64,000 nucleotides of DNA from Aromatoleum buckelii (GCF_012910785.2 NZ_WTVH02000008.1:248001-312000); one strand, 5' to 3'. Positions 21,316 to 31,205 are shown, counted from the first letter of the stretch. The notes: generated by a model not told the origin, from the letters alone. Translations and numbers: made by a program.

Positions 21316-22479
21316 ATGAACGCTTGCGCTGACGAACGCCTTTTCGACTGGGACATCTTCTGCCGGGTTGTGGATAACTTCGGGGATATCGGTGTCTGCT
21401 GGCGCCTGGCCAAAGGGCTTGCGGGCGATCACGGGCTCGCAGTCCGCCTGTGGATCGATGACCTGGAAGCGTTCTCGCGGCTGTGTCCGGAAATTTCGAC
21501 GGTCGACGGGCAAAGTTTTGCCGCCGGCGTCGAAATTCGTTGCTGGAAGCGCGACTTTCCGTCCGTCGCGCCGGCCGCCGCGGTCATCGAGGCGTTCGGC
21601 TGCGAGCTGCCGGAAAGTTATCTGGCGGCGATGGCGGCGCGCCCGTCGCCGCCGCCATGGGTCAATCTCGAATACCTGTCGGCGGAAAGCTGGGTCGACG
21701 ATTGCCACCGCATGGCCTCACCGCACCCCCGCCTGCCACTGTTGAAGCATTTCTTCTTTCCGGGTTTTTCGCCGCGCACCGCAGGGCTGTTGCGCGAACG
21801 CGGCCTGATCGATGCGCGCGACCGTTTCCGCGCGCAGCCGGCGCTGCGCGACGCGCTGCTACGCGCGCTGGGGGTCGCGACGCCGCCACCGGGAACACGC
21901 CTGATCTCGCTGTTCGCCTACGCACACCCCGCACTCGCAGCGCTGCTCGCGCGCTGGGCGAATGGCGACGAGCCGGTGCTGCTGCTCGTGCCCGAAGGAC
22001 CCGTCGTCGAGGATGTGATGCGTTTTTTTGGCGATGATGGAGCGGTAGCGGGTGCGTGCCGCCGGGGCGGCGCGCTGACGGCGGCCGTCCTGCCTTTCGT
22101 CGACCAGGAGCGCTACGACCGCCTGCTGTGGGCGTGCGACGTCAATTTCGTCCGCGGCGAAGACTCGTTCGTGCGCGCGCAGTGGGCCGCCCAGCCGTTC
22201 GCGTGGCACATTTACCGGCAGGAGCAGGACGCCCACCGGATCAAGCTCGAGGCTTTTCTCGACCGCTACACGGCGACGATGGAACGCAGCGCGGCAGCGG
22301 CGGTCAGGCAGTTCTGGCTGGCCTGGAACGGATGGGGCGACATCGGCTCGGCGTGGTGCCCGTTCGAGGCCGCGTTGCCCGCGATCAGCGCCCATAACCG
22401 GTCGTGGGCGCAGGCGCTCGCGAGCGCGCCGGATCTGACTTCGTCGCTGGTGCAATTTTCGCGGAACGCAGTAAAATGA
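21316..22479 (+). CDS. earP: EF-P arginine rhamnosyltransferase EarP
   Basis: 387 residues, the normal size. The N-terminal segment VVDNFGDIGVCWRLAKGL carries the conserved aspartates of this GT-B glycosyltransferase (DUF2331), and the C-terminal region has the nucleotide-sugar site segment FVRGEDSFVRAQWA. It transfers rhamnose from dTDP-L-rhamnose to Arg32 of EF-P. The target gene efp follows immediately, the usual arrangement. Start at 21316 (MNACADERLFDWDIFCRVVD) fits the family. Confidence 0.95.
   Translation: MNACADERLFDWDIFCRVVDNFGDIGVCWRLAKGLAGDHGLAVRLWIDDLEAFSRLCPEISTVDGQSFAAGVEIRCWKRDFPSVAPAAAVIEAFGCELPESYLAAMAARPSPPPWVNLEYLSAESWVDDCHRMASPHPRLPLLKHFFFPGFSPRTAGLLRERGLIDARDRFRAQPALRDALLRALGVATPPPGTRLISLFAYAHPALAALLARWANGDEPVLLLVPEGPVVEDVMRFFGDDGAVAGACRRGGALTAAVLPFVDQERYDRLLWACDVNFVRGEDSFVRAQWAAQPFAWHIYRQEQDAHRIKLEAFLDRYTATMERSAAAAVRQFWLAWNGWGDIGSAWCPFEAALPAISAHNRSWAQALASAPDLTSSLVQFSRNAVK
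21369..21377 (-). promoter_or_regulatory. DnaA-box match TTATCCACA inside earP
   Basis: Second perfect 9-base match, on the minus strand. It lies in the earP codons for Val-Val-Asp-Asn, so it could be a by-product of the conserved DNFGD motif and may carry no regulatory meaning. Confidence 0.35.
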
Positions 22480-22527
22480 CCGGTTTTTAAATATTTGCGG
22501 GGCCGCCCCCGTTCGACAGGAAACAGC

Positions 22528-23085
22528 ATGAAAACCGCACAGGAACTTCGCTCCGGCAACGTCATCATGGTGGGCGCCGACCCGCTCGTGGTGCAGAAGG
22601 CCGAATACAACAAGTCCGGCCGCAACTCCGCGGTCGTGAAGATGAAACTCAAGAACCTCCTGACCGGCGCGCCTTCGGAGTCGGTGTACAAGGCCGACGA
22701 CAAGTTCGAAGTCGTCCAGCTCGACAAGAAGGAAGTCACGTACTCGTACTTCGCCGATCCGATGTACGTGTTCATGGACGCCGACTACGAACAGTACGAA
22801 GTCGAAGCCGAGAACATGACTGACGCGCTGAAGTACCTCGAAGACGGCCTGCAGTGCGAAGTCGTGTTCTACAACGGCAAGGCGATTTCGGTCGACCTGC
22901 CGAATTCGGTCGTCCGCGAAGTGATCTACACCGAACCCGCCGTCAAGGGCGACACGTCGGGCAAGGTCATGAAGCCGGCGAAGATCGCCAGCGGCTTCGA
23001 ATTGCCGGTGCCGGCGTTCGTCGAAATCGGCGACAAGATCGAAATCGACACCCGCACCGACGAGTACAAGAACCGCGTGAAGTAA
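22528..23085 (+). CDS. efp: Translation elongation factor P
   Basis: 185 residues. EF-P rescues ribosomes stalled at proline stretches. The modification loop reads [11 protein letters not shown] with arginine at position 32, the type modified by EarP rather than the lysine type modified by EpmA. The upstream earP gene agrees. ATG at 22528 follows ACAGGAAACA. The gene is 48 bases downstream of earP and probably cotranscribed. Confidence 0.98.
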   Translation: MKTAQELRSGNVIMVGADPLVVQKAEYNKSGRNSAVVKMKLKNLLTGAPSESVYKADDKFEVVQLDKKEVTYSYFADPMYVFMDADYEQYEVEAENMTDALKYLEDGLQCEVVFYNGKAISVDLPNSVVREVIYTEPAVKGDTSGKVMKPAKIASGFELPVPAFVEIGDKIEIDTRTDEYKNRVK

Positions 23086-23093
23086 GCCGGTTT

Positions 23094-23124
23094 CGCGGAA
23101 CCCGCTCGCACAGCGGGTCCCGCG
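23094..23124. terminator. Hairpin after efp
   Basis: CGCGGAACCCGCT, loop CGCAC, AGCGGGTCCCGCG: 12 of 13 positions pair. It lies 8 bases past the efp stop and 12 before the stop of the convergent gene, so it could end transcription from both sides. No T-run follows, so intrinsic termination is uncertain. Confidence 0.45.
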
Positions 23125-23136
23125 GCGCCTGCGCGA

Positions 23137-23406
23137 TCACATCTGGCGGGGCATCGGGTATTTGCGGCTGAACGCGGCGTAGATCCTGCGCAGCGTTTTT
23201 TCCTGTCCGAGCAGACCGCGCCGGGCCGCCTGCTCGATCAATTCGCGGTGCATCTGATGCAGCTGCCAGATGCCGTTCGGGTCGGCGAGCAGCTGGCTGC
23301 CGCGTTGGGCGGCGAGCATTGCAGGGAGGCGATCGTGCCGGGCGATGACATCGATGGTGTCGCTGTCGAGGTCGATGAAATCCATGCAGTCGAACAGGCT
23401 CAACAT
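23137..23406 (-). CDS. Small protein of unknown function
   Basis: 89 residues, convergent with efp and divergent from uvrA. A good ribosome binding site (AAGGAG, then 6 bases before the ATG) supports translation. The protein is soluble and mostly helical, with an acidic start (DFIDLDSDTIDVIARHDRL) and a basic C-terminal part. I do not recognise a family. Confidence 0.6.
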   Translation of the reverse strand: MLSLFDCMDFIDLDSDTIDVIARHDRLPAMLAAQRGSQLLADPNGIWQLHQMHRELIEQAARRGLLGQEKTLRRIYAAFSRKYPMPRQM

Positions 23407-23711
23407 CTCGGTCTCCTTTGGTGAGACGGACGCATCTTTTTGGTGATCCCGCGCACCAGAATGATGCCGCCCGCTTCGGCCGCCTGCGATTCCTGCGCCG
23501 TGTGGCGGCGGATCGCAAGTCTCAAGTGTTTGAACAGGCTATGAGTCGGTGCGCGCTACGAAACAGACGAGTATTTCCGGCTCACCCGGCGAAAATGACG
23601 CAAAGGGCATGACGCAAGGGGCGTGCCGGTCCATCACGGATTTCGCCGAGGGAATCGCGGAGCGAGACTAGAATCTCTTTTCTTCGCCCCCTGGATCCTC
23701 CGCTTCCGCCC
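23407..23711. other. Divergent intergenic region before uvrA
   Basis: About 305 bases. It must hold promoters for the small minus-strand gene and for uvrA. A tandem 14-base direct repeat is present, ATGACGCAAAGGGC (23595-23608) and ATGACGCAAGGGGC (23609-23622), with one mismatch. A TAGAAT (23669-23674) could be a uvrA -10 but lacks a matching -35. No CTGT-N8-ACAG SOS box was seen. Confidence 0.45.
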
Positions 23712-26700
23712 ATGTCAGACCACATCCGCATTGTCGGTGCGCGCCAGAACAACCTCAAGAACCTTTCGCTCGACATCGCGCTGAACGAGATCACCGTCGT
23801 CACTGGCGTGTCCGGATCGGGCAAGTCCTCGCTGGTGTTCGACACGCTGTACGCCGAAGGGCAGCGGCGTTACGTCGAGACGTTCTCGCCGTACGCGCGC
23901 CAGTTTCTCGATCGGATGGACAAGCCGCAGGTCGATCGCATCGAAGGCGTGCCGCCCGCGATCGCGATCGACCAGACCAACCCGGTGAAGAGCTCGCGCT
24001 CGACGGTCGGCACGATGACCGAGCTCGCCGACCACTTCAAGCTGCTCTATGCCCGCGCCGCGCGGCTGCATTGCCGGCGCTGCGGCGCGCCGGTGCGGCG
24101 TGACGATCCGGACAGCATCGTTGCTGCGCTCGTCGAGCGCTGCGCGGACGACCCGCGCCTCGTGCTGACGTTCGCGGTGCCGGTCCCGGCGAACTTCAGC
24201 GAGGACGAGATCACCTCGCTGCTGAACCGGCAGGGCTATACGCGCATCCACCTGCGCGAATCGGCGCCGGCAGGCGATCTGCTGCACGTCGTGCAGGATC
24301 GCTTGCGCCTGTCGAACGCCGGGCGCGGCCGCGTCATCGAAGCCATCGAGACGGCGTTGCAGCATGGTCACGGGCACCTCGCGGTGCGTGCCCAGCATGA
24401 CGGCGGCGAGACGGTGTGGCGCTTTTCCCGCGACCTCCACTGCGCCGACTGCGACATCCATTACGCCGAGCCGACCCCCGGCCTGTTCTCCTTCAATTCG
24501 CCGATCGGCGCGTGCGAGACCTGCCGCGGTTTCGGCCGCGTCATCGGCGTCGATTTCGCGCTCGTGATCCCGGACGAATCGAAGACGCTCGCCGAAGGCG
24601 CCGTCAAACCCTGGCAGACCGCGAGCTACCGCGAATGCCAGGAAGACATGGCGAAGCTGGCGAAGAAATACGACGTGGCGATGGACATCCCGTTCCGCGA
24701 CCTGCCGCCGGAACATCGCCGCTGGGTGCTCGAAGGCGATCCGCAGTGGAAAAGCTGGGACGCGTCCTGGCCGCGCAAATGGTACGGCGTGCGCCACTTC
24801 TTCGACTGGCTCGAGAGCAAGGCGTACAAGATGCACATCCGCGTCCTGCTGTCGCGCTACCGCAGCTACACGGAGTGCCCGGCATGTCACGGTGCAAGGC
24901 TGAAGCCGGAGGCGCTGTTGTGGCGGCTCGGCGAACAGGACTCAGCGGACCTCGGCGTGCAGACTGGCGCCGGTGGCGCCCCCGCGGCGGCGGATCCATC
25001 CCCCGACTATCGCGCACAGCAGCCGAAGCGCGATCCCCTGCCCGGCCTCGCAATCCACGAACTGATGGCGCTTCCCGTCAGCCGCGTGCGCGATTTCATC
25101 GCCCGCGTCGAACTGCCGGCCGGCCTCGACGAGGCGACCGGGCTGCTGCTCGGCGAGATCCGCAGCCGCCTCGACTACCTCGCCCGGGTCGGCCTCGGCT
25201 ACCTGACGCTCGACCGCCAGTCGCGCACGCTGTCGGGCGGCGAAGTGCAGCGCATCAACCTGACGACCGCGCTCGGCACTTCGCTCGTCAATACGTTGTT
25301 CGTGCTCGACGAGCCGTCGATCGGCCTGCATCCGCGCGACATCGAGCGCATCCTCGGCGTCATGACGCGGCTGCGCGACGCCGGCAACACGCTCGTCGTC
25401 GTCGAGCACGATCCGCAGCTGATGCGCGCGGCCGACCGCCTGCTCGACATCGGGCCCGGTCCCGGCGAGCGCGGCGGCGAGATCGTCGGCTACGGCAGTC
25501 CGGCCGAAATCGCTGCCGATCCGGCGTCCCTGACCGGCGCGTATCTCGCGGGCAGAAAGCGCGTCGACGCGGGCCGCAAGCTGCGCCCGGTGACGCCCGG
25601 CGGGCCGGTGCTGCGCATCGTCGGTGCGACCGAACACAACCTGCGCGAGCTCGACGTCGCGTTTCCGCTCGGCCACCTCGTGTGCGTGTCGGGCGTGTCC
25701 GGTTCGGGCAAGTCGACGCTGATCCAGGACGTGCTGTATCCGGCGCTGGCAAAGCACTTCGGCCACGGCACCGAAGCCCCTGGCGCGTTCGCGCGCCTCG
25801 AAGGCTTGGACAGCCTTGCCGGCGTCGTGATGGTCGACCAATCGGCGATCGGCAAGAGCGCGCGCTCGAACCCGGTCAGCTACGTCGGCGCGTGGGATGC
25901 GATCCGCGCGCTGTTCGCGGCCCTTCCCGACGCGCAAAGCCGCGGCTACACGCCCGGCACGTTCAGCTTCAACGCGGGCACCGGCCGTTGCCCGACCTGC
26001 AACGGCTCGGGCTTCGAGCACGTCGAGATGCAGTTCCTGTCGGACGTCTATCTGCGCTGTCCGGACTGCGACGGCAAACGCTACCGGCCCGAAGTGCTCG
26101 AGCTCGCGTGGCGCGGCCGGTCGGTCGCCGACGTGCTCGAACTGACCGTGTCCGAAGCGCTCGCGTTCTTCGCCGACCAGCCCGCAGTGGGAGCTGCGCT
26201 CGCGCCGCTCGCCGACGTCGGCCTCGACTACCTGCGGCTCGGCCAGCCAGTGCCGACGCTGTCCGGCGGCGAGGCGCAGCGGTTGAAGCTCGCCGGCCAT
26301 CTTGGCGCGGCGGCGAAGCCGGGCGGCAAGAAATCCAGAGCGAAGACCGACGCCGGCCGCCTGCTCTTCCTGTTCGACGAGCCGACGACCGGCTTGCACT
26401 TCGACGACGTCGCGACACTCTTGCGCGCGTTCGAAAAGCTCCTCGACGCAGGGCACGCGCTCGTCGTCATCGAGCACAACCTCGACGTGCTGCTCGCCGC
26501 GGACTGGATCGTCGATCTCGGCCCCGAAGGCGGCGACGCGGGTGGCGAACTGCTCGTCGCCGGAACGCCGCAGACCGTGATGGCCGCAGCTGCGTCGCAC
26601 ACGGGTGCCGCGCTGCGCGGCTACGTCGAATCGCTCGGCAAGCCGCCCGCGGCCGTCGCCGAACCGGTGGCCCGCTACCGCCCCGTCGCCGCGCCGGCGA

Positions 26701-29423
26701 TCGAAATCCGCCACGCGCGCGAGCACAATCTCAAGAACGTCAGCCTGACGATCCCGCGCGACCGCTTCACCGTCATCACCGGCCTGTCCGGCTCCGGCAA
26801 ATCGACGCTCGCATTCGACATCGTGTTCGGCGAAGGCCAGCGCCGCTACCTCGAATCGCTCAACGCGTATGCGCGCCAGTTCGTGCAGCCGGCCGCGCGC
26901 CCGGACGTCGATGCGCTGTTCGGCATTCCGCCGACGGTTGCGATCGAGCAACGCGTGAGCCGCGGCGGCAGGAAAAGCACGGTCGGCACGCTGACCGAGA
27001 TCCAGCCGTTCCTGCGCCTGTTGTACGTCAAGCTCGGCACGCAGTACTGCCCGCAGTGCGACGTGCCGGTGTCGCCGCAAAGTTTCGACGCGATCGCGGC
27101 GCAGATCCTGCGCGAGCACCGCGGCGCGTCGGTCGAGCTGCTCGCGCCGCTCGTGACGAACCGCAAAGGCCTCTACACCGCGCTCGCGAAATGGGCGAGG
27201 GGCAAGGGCTTCGAGCAGCTGCGCGTCGACGGCGACTACCTGCCGACGGCGAAGTGGCCGCGGCTGGATCGCTACGTCGAGCACACGATCGAGCTGCCGG
27301 TCGGCAGTCTCGCCGTCGCGCCGGAACACGAGGCGGCGCTGCGCACGCAGCTCGCCGCAGCGCTCGAACACGGCAAAGGCGTCGTCAAAGTACTCGAGCT
27401 CGGCAAGCCCGGCGCACGGCCGCACACATTCTCGACGCTGCGCGCCTGCCCGTGCTGCGGCGACAGCTTCCCGGAGCCGGATCCGCGGCTGTTCTCGTAC
27501 AACGCCAAACACGGCTGGTGCCCGGCGTGCTACGGCACCGGCCTCGCGCTGTCCGGGCGCGTCGAGGACCCGGATGCGCTGGACCTCGGCGAGCTCGGCG
27601 AACAGGAGCCGGCCGACGGCGCCGTGTGCGCGGTGTGCGACGGCGCGGGGCTGAACCCGGTCGCGCGCGCGGTGCGTTTTCGCGAGCGCGGCATCCACGA
27701 ACTGTCGGCGCAGCCGGTCGCGGCGCTCGCCGCGTTCTTCGCCAGCCTGCGGCTCGCCGGGCGCGAGATCGACATCGCACGCGACCTCGTCGCCGAGATT
27801 CGCGGCCGCCTCGACTTCCTGCAGCAGGTCGGGCTCGCGTACCTCGCGCTCGACCGCGGCGCGCCGACGCTGTCGGGCGGCGAGGCGCAACGCATCCGGC
27901 TCGCCGCACAGCTCGGCTCGAACCTGCGCGGCGTGTGCTACATCCTCGACGAGCCGACGATCGGGCTGCATCCACGCGACAACCGCATGCTGCTCGACAC
28001 GCTCGAGCGGCTGCGCGATCGCGGCAACACGCTGCTCGTCGTCGAACACGACGAGGAGACGATCCGCCGCGCCGACCATGTCATCGACCTCGGTCCCGGC
28101 GCCGGCGTGCGTGGCGGCCGCGTCGTCGCCGAAGGTCGCCTCGCGGACCTGATCGCCGCGCCCGAATCGGCGACCGGCGCTTTCCTGCGCGCGCCGCTGC
28201 AGCATCCGTTGCGCCCGCGCCGGCCGCTCGACGACGCGCATCCGTCGATCCGTGTCTTGGGAGCGGACCTGCACAACCTGCGCGACGTGTCGGCCACTGT
28301 GCCGCTCGCGCGCCTGACAGTCGTCACTGGCGTGTCCGGCTCGGGCAAATCGACGCTCGCGCGCGACGTGATCCACGCGAACCTGCGCAAGCTGCTCGGC
28401 GACCCGGAGGCGGCCCGCGCGCGGCGCCGCGGCCAGCCGCAGCCGCAAACCAGCGATGTCGAGCCGGTCGGCTGCCGTGCGATCGAAGGCTGGCAGGCGG
28501 TCGGCCGCGTGCTCGAAGTCGACCAGACGCCGATCGGCAAGACGCCGCGCTCGTGCCCGGCGACCTACGTCGGCTTCTGGGACGCGATCCGCAAGCTGTT
28601 CGCCGACACTTTCGAAGCCAGGACGCGTGGCTGGAGCGCGTCGCGCTTCTCGTTCAACACCGGCGCCGGGCGCTGTTCGGTGTGCGAAGGCCAGGGCCAG
28701 ACGACGGTCGAGATGAGCTTCCTGCCCGATGTCAAGCTGCCGTGCGACGCGTGCGGCGGCGCGCGCTTCAACCCCGAGACGCTGATGGTGCGCTGGCGCG
28801 ACAAAACCATCGCCGACGTGCTCGCGATGCCGGTCGATGAAGCGGTCGAGTTCTTTGCCGCGCACCCGTCGATCGCGCACCCGCTCGCGCTGCTGCAGGA
28901 CGTCGGCCTCGGCTACCTGACGCTCGGCCAGTCGAGCCCGACGCTGTCCGGCGGCGAAGCGCAGCGCATCAAGCTGGTCACCGAACTGGCTAAAGTGCGC
29001 AGCCGCGCCGGGGACCGTGCCGCGACGAATGCCGCACCCGGCGGACGGCCCCTGCCGGCCGAAAAACACACGCTTTACGTTCTCGACGAGCCGACCGTGG
29101 GCCTGCACATGGCGGACGTCGACAAGCTGATCCGGGTGCTGCAGCGGCTCGCCGACGCCGGCCACACGGTGCTGGCGATCGAGCACGATCTGGACGTCAT
29201 GGCCGAAGCGGACTGGCTGATCGACCTCGGTCCTGAAGGCGGAGACGGCGGCGGCGAAATCGTCGCGCAGGGCCCGGTCGCTGCCGTTTGCGAGTGTTCC
29301 GCTTCGCACACGGCAACGATCCTGAAAGAGTTCCTCGCCGCGCGCAGTGCGACGCCCGCCGGTACGCCCGTTGAGCCGTCCCCGCGGGCGCGGCCAAAAC
29401 GACGCCCGGTTCCCCCTAGTTGA
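23712..29423 (+). CDS. uvrA: Double-length UvrA with four ABC ATPase cores
   Basis: 1903 residues, twice the usual 940 or so. UvrA finds DNA damage for nucleotide excision repair. Two complete UvrA-like modules are fused (about 1-975 and 990-1903). Walker A motifs GxSGSGKS lie near residues 32, 663, 1024 and 1541, and each core has its own signature: LSGGEVQR once and LSGGEAQR three times. Zinc-finger cysteine pairs occur in both halves (CPTCNGSGFEHVEMQFLSD and CSVCEGQGQTTVEMSFLPD regions). No frameshift or internal stop occurs, so the fusion is real in this sequence. It may replace or supplement a normal UvrA encoded elsewhere. Confidence 0.93.
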   Translation: MSDHIRIVGARQNNLKNLSLDIALNEITVVTGVSGSGKSSLVFDTLYAEGQRRYVETFSPYARQFLDRMDKPQVDRIEGVPPAIAIDQTNPVKSSRSTVGTMTELADHFKLLYARAARLHCRRCGAPVRRDDPDSIVAALVERCADDPRLVLTFAVPVPANFSEDEITSLLNRQGYTRIHLRESAPAGDLLHVVQDRLRLSNAGRGRVIEAIETALQHGHGHLAVRAQHDGGETVWRFSRDLHCADCDIHYAEPTPGLFSFNSPIGACETCRGFGRVIGVDFALVIPDESKTLAEGAVKPWQTASYRECQEDMAKLAKKYDVAMDIPFRDLPPEHRRWVLEGDPQWKSWDASWPRKWYGVRHFFDWLESKAYKMHIRVLLSRYRSYTECPACHGARLKPEALLWRLGEQDSADLGVQTGAGGAPAAADPSPDYRAQQPKRDPLPGLAIHELMALPVSRVRDFIARVELPAGLDEATGLLLGEIRSRLDYLARVGLGYLTLDRQSRTLSGGEVQRINLTTALGTSLVNTLFVLDEPSIGLHPRDIERILGVMTRLRDAGNTLVVVEHDPQLMRAADRLLDIGPGPGERGGEIVGYGSPAEIAADPASLTGAYLAGRKRVDAGRKLRPVTPGGPVLRIVGATEHNLRELDVAFPLGHLVCVSGVSGSGKSTLIQDVLYPALAKHFGHGTEAPGAFARLEGLDSLAGVVMVDQSAIGKSARSNPVSYVGAWDAIRALFAALPDAQSRGYTPGTFSFNAGTGRCPTCNGSGFEHVEMQFLSDVYLRCPDCDGKRYRPEVLELAWRGRSVADVLELTVSEALAFFADQPAVGAALAPLADVGLDYLRLGQPVPTLSGGEAQRLKLAGHLGAAAKPGGKKSRAKTDAGRLLFLFDEPTTGLHFDDVATLLRAFEKLLDAGHALVVIEHNLDVLLAADWIVDLGPEGGDAGGELLVAGTPQTVMAAAASHTGAALRGYVESLGKPPAAVAEPVARYRPVAAPAIEIRHAREHNLKNVSLTIPRDRFTVITGLSGSGKSTLAFDIVFGEGQRRYLESLNAYARQFVQPAARPDVDALFGIPPTVAIEQRVSRGGRKSTVGTLTEIQPFLRLLYVKLGTQYCPQCDVPVSPQSFDAIAAQILREHRGASVELLAPLVTNRKGLYTALAKWARGKGFEQLRVDGDYLPTAKWPRLDRYVEHTIELPVGSLAVAPEHEAALRTQLAAALEHGKGVVKVLELGKPGARPHTFSTLRACPCCGDSFPEPDPRLFSYNAKHGWCPACYGTGLALSGRVEDPDALDLGELGEQEPADGAVCAVCDGAGLNPVARAVRFRERGIHELSAQPVAALAAFFASLRLAGREIDIARDLVAEIRGRLDFLQQVGLAYLALDRGAPTLSGGEAQRIRLAAQLGSNLRGVCYILDEPTIGLHPRDNRMLLDTLERLRDRGNTLLVVEHDEETIRRADHVIDLGPGAGVRGGRVVAEGRLADLIAAPESATGAFLRAPLQHPLRPRRPLDDAHPSIRVLGADLHNLRDVSATVPLARLTVVTGVSGSGKSTLARDVIHANLRKLLGDPEAARARRRGQPQPQTSDVEPVGCRAIEGWQAVGRVLEVDQTPIGKTPRSCPATYVGFWDAIRKLFADTFEARTRGWSASRFSFNTGAGRCSVCEGQGQTTVEMSFLPDVKLPCDACGGARFNPETLMVRWRDKTIADVLAMPVDEAVEFFAAHPSIAHPLALLQDVGLGYLTLGQSSPTLSGGEAQRIKLVTELAKVRSRAGDRAATNAAPGGRPLPAEKHTLYVLDEPTVGLHMADVDKLIRVLQRLADAGHTVLAIEHDLDVMAEADWLIDLGPEGGDGGGEIVAQGPVAAVCECSASHTATILKEFLAARSATPAGTPVEPSPRARPKRRPVPPS

Positions 29424-30915
29424 CGCGCATCGGCACGAAGATGCGCGCACCGCCACGCTGGATTAGCAGCGCGAAGCGGTCGCCGGCTTTTTCGATCATC
29501 GTGCGAAACGACGCGACGTCCGACACCGGTTGGTTGTTCAGCGAGAGTATGACGTCGCCGCGTTGCAGCCCGGCACGTTGCGCCGGACCGGTTGCGCGCT
29601 CGATGACGATGCCGCCCTGCACGTCCAACTGCGCCGCTTCTTCCGCAGTCAGCGGGCGAATGACGAGGCCGAGCTTGCCGCCGGCGTCTTCGCCCTGCGG
29701 ACCGCCTGGCTCGCCGCGGCCTTCCGCGACCGCTTCGCTGCGCATCTCGCCGAGCGTCGCCGTCACCGTGCGGGTGCGGCCGTCGCGCCACAGTTCGAGC
29801 TTCACTTCGGTGCCGGGGCGCTTGTCGCCGATGATGCGCGGCAGATCGCCCGAGTCCTCGATCTGCGTGCCGTTGACGCCAAGCACGACGTCGCCGGCCT
29901 TGATGCCGGCCTTGTCCGCGGCGCTGCCCGCTTCGACGTTCGAGACCAGCGCGCCTTTCGGTTCGGCAAGTCCGAACGACTGCGCGAGCTCGCGCGTCAT
30001 GCTCTGGATCGTGACGCCGAGCTTGCCGCGCTGCACGCGACCGTACTGGATGATCTGGTCCTTGACGTTCAGCGCGACATCGATCGGGATCGCGAACGAG
30101 ATGCCCATGAAGCCGCCCGAGCGCGAGTAGATCTGCGAGTTGATGCCGATGACTTCGCCGGCGAGGTTGAACAGCGGGCCGCCCGAGTTGCCGGGGTTGA
30201 TCGCGACGTCGGTCTGGATGAACGGCACGTAGTTCTCGTCCGGCAGGCGCCGTGCCTTCGCGGAGATGATGCCTGCCGTCACGGTGTTGTCGAAGCCGAA
30301 CGGCGAACCGACCGCGACCACCCATTCGCCGACGCGCGCTTTCTCCGCGTTGCCGGTGCGCACCACCGGCAGGCCGGTGGCGTCGATCTTGAGCAGCGCG
30401 ATGTCGGTGCGCGGATCAGTGCCGACCACTTTCGCCTTGAACTCGCGCTTGTCGATGAGCCGCACAGTCACTTCGGACTGGACTTCGCCCTCACCCGCGC
30501 CCGCGCCCGCGCCGACGACGTGCGCATTGGTCAGCACGTAACCGTCGGCACTGACGATGAAACCCGATCCGATGCCGCGGCTGATCTGCGGGCCGCCCTG
30601 GCCGGGCATGCCCGGCATCCCGGGCATGCCCGGCACCGGCACGCCGAAGCGCCGGAGGAAGTCGTAGAACGGATCTTCGAGCGCCCCCCCTTCCGGTGCG
30701 GCGCGTTCCTGCACGACACTGATATTGACCACCGCCGGGCCGACGCGCTCGACGAGGTCACCGAAATCGGGCAGGCCGAAGGAGTTTGGCGCGACCAGGG
30801 GTGCCACGGATTCCGCCGCGGCGAATGCCGGCGAGGACGGCAGCAGGCCGATTGCGGCCGGCACAATGGCGGCGAGGGCGACGACGAGCGGGCGGCTGAA
30901 CGGATGGTTTCTCAT
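29416..30915 (-). CDS. degP: DegP/MucD-type periplasmic serine protease
   Basis: 499 residues. A signal peptide (about 1-32, ending SSPAFAAA) sends it to the periplasm. The trypsin-like domain has the triad His132 (TNAHVV), Asp171 (RTDIALLKI) and Ser244 (GNSGGPLF), followed by two PDZ domains (about 275-365 and 395-495). It degrades or refolds damaged envelope proteins. An odd tandem GMPGMPGMPG (about 96-105) lies in the flexible loop before the protease core. Its 3' end overlaps that of uvrA by 8 bases. ATG at 30915 chosen because the signal peptide begins there. Confidence 0.95.
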   Translation of the reverse strand: MRNHPFSRPLVVALAAIVPAAIGLLPSSPAFAAAESVAPLVAPNSFGLPDFGDLVERVGPAVVNISVVQERAAPEGGALEDPFYDFLRRFGVPVPGMPGMPGMPGQGGPQISRGIGSGFIVSADGYVLTNAHVVGAGAGAGEGEVQSEVTVRLIDKREFKAKVVGTDPRTDIALLKIDATGLPVVRTGNAEKARVGEWVVAVGSPFGFDNTVTAGIISAKARRLPDENYVPFIQTDVAINPGNSGGPLFNLAGEVIGINSQIYSRSGGFMGISFAIPIDVALNVKDQIIQYGRVQRGKLGVTIQSMTRELAQSFGLAEPKGALVSNVEAGSAADKAGIKAGDVVLGVNGTQIEDSGDLPRIIGDKRPGTEVKLELWRDGRTRTVTATLGEMRSEAVAEGRGEPGGPQGEDAGGKLGLVIRPLTAEEAAQLDVQGGIVIERATGPAQRAGLQRGDVILSLNNQPVSDVASFRTMIEKAGDRFALLIQRGGARIFVPMRVN

Positions 30916-31205
30916 GTTTTTCCTGTATCCCTGAAGAAAATTGCCTGCGCCGGTGGACTTGCAGTACATGCAAATTGTTCCCGGCATGAATTGGTGCGTC
31001 ATCGCGTGCGAAGCCGGCGCGTCGGGCGTGCAATCCGGGGCGGGCAGCGATTCCCGGCCGGATTTCGGATTCCGTCACACCGGGCACGGGCGGGTTCGCG
31101 CAGAAACCGATCCGGGAGCGAACGGAGGTGCTTGTCTGCGCCGGCAGGGTACGGAGTAATATCTTCCCTCTTTCCTGACACTCGTTTGCGCGGCAGACCG
31201 ACGCG

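Noticed and set aside
24942-29456. Very long open frame on the minus strand opposite uvrA
   Set aside because: It mirrors the codon phase of uvrA in high-GC DNA, its translation is arginine-rich with no domain, and the plus strand encodes an unmistakable UvrA.
30600-30645. Repeat in degP (GCCCGGCAT units)
   Set aside because: It simply encodes the GMPGMPGMPG linker; such glycine/proline/methionine linkers are common in this protease family.
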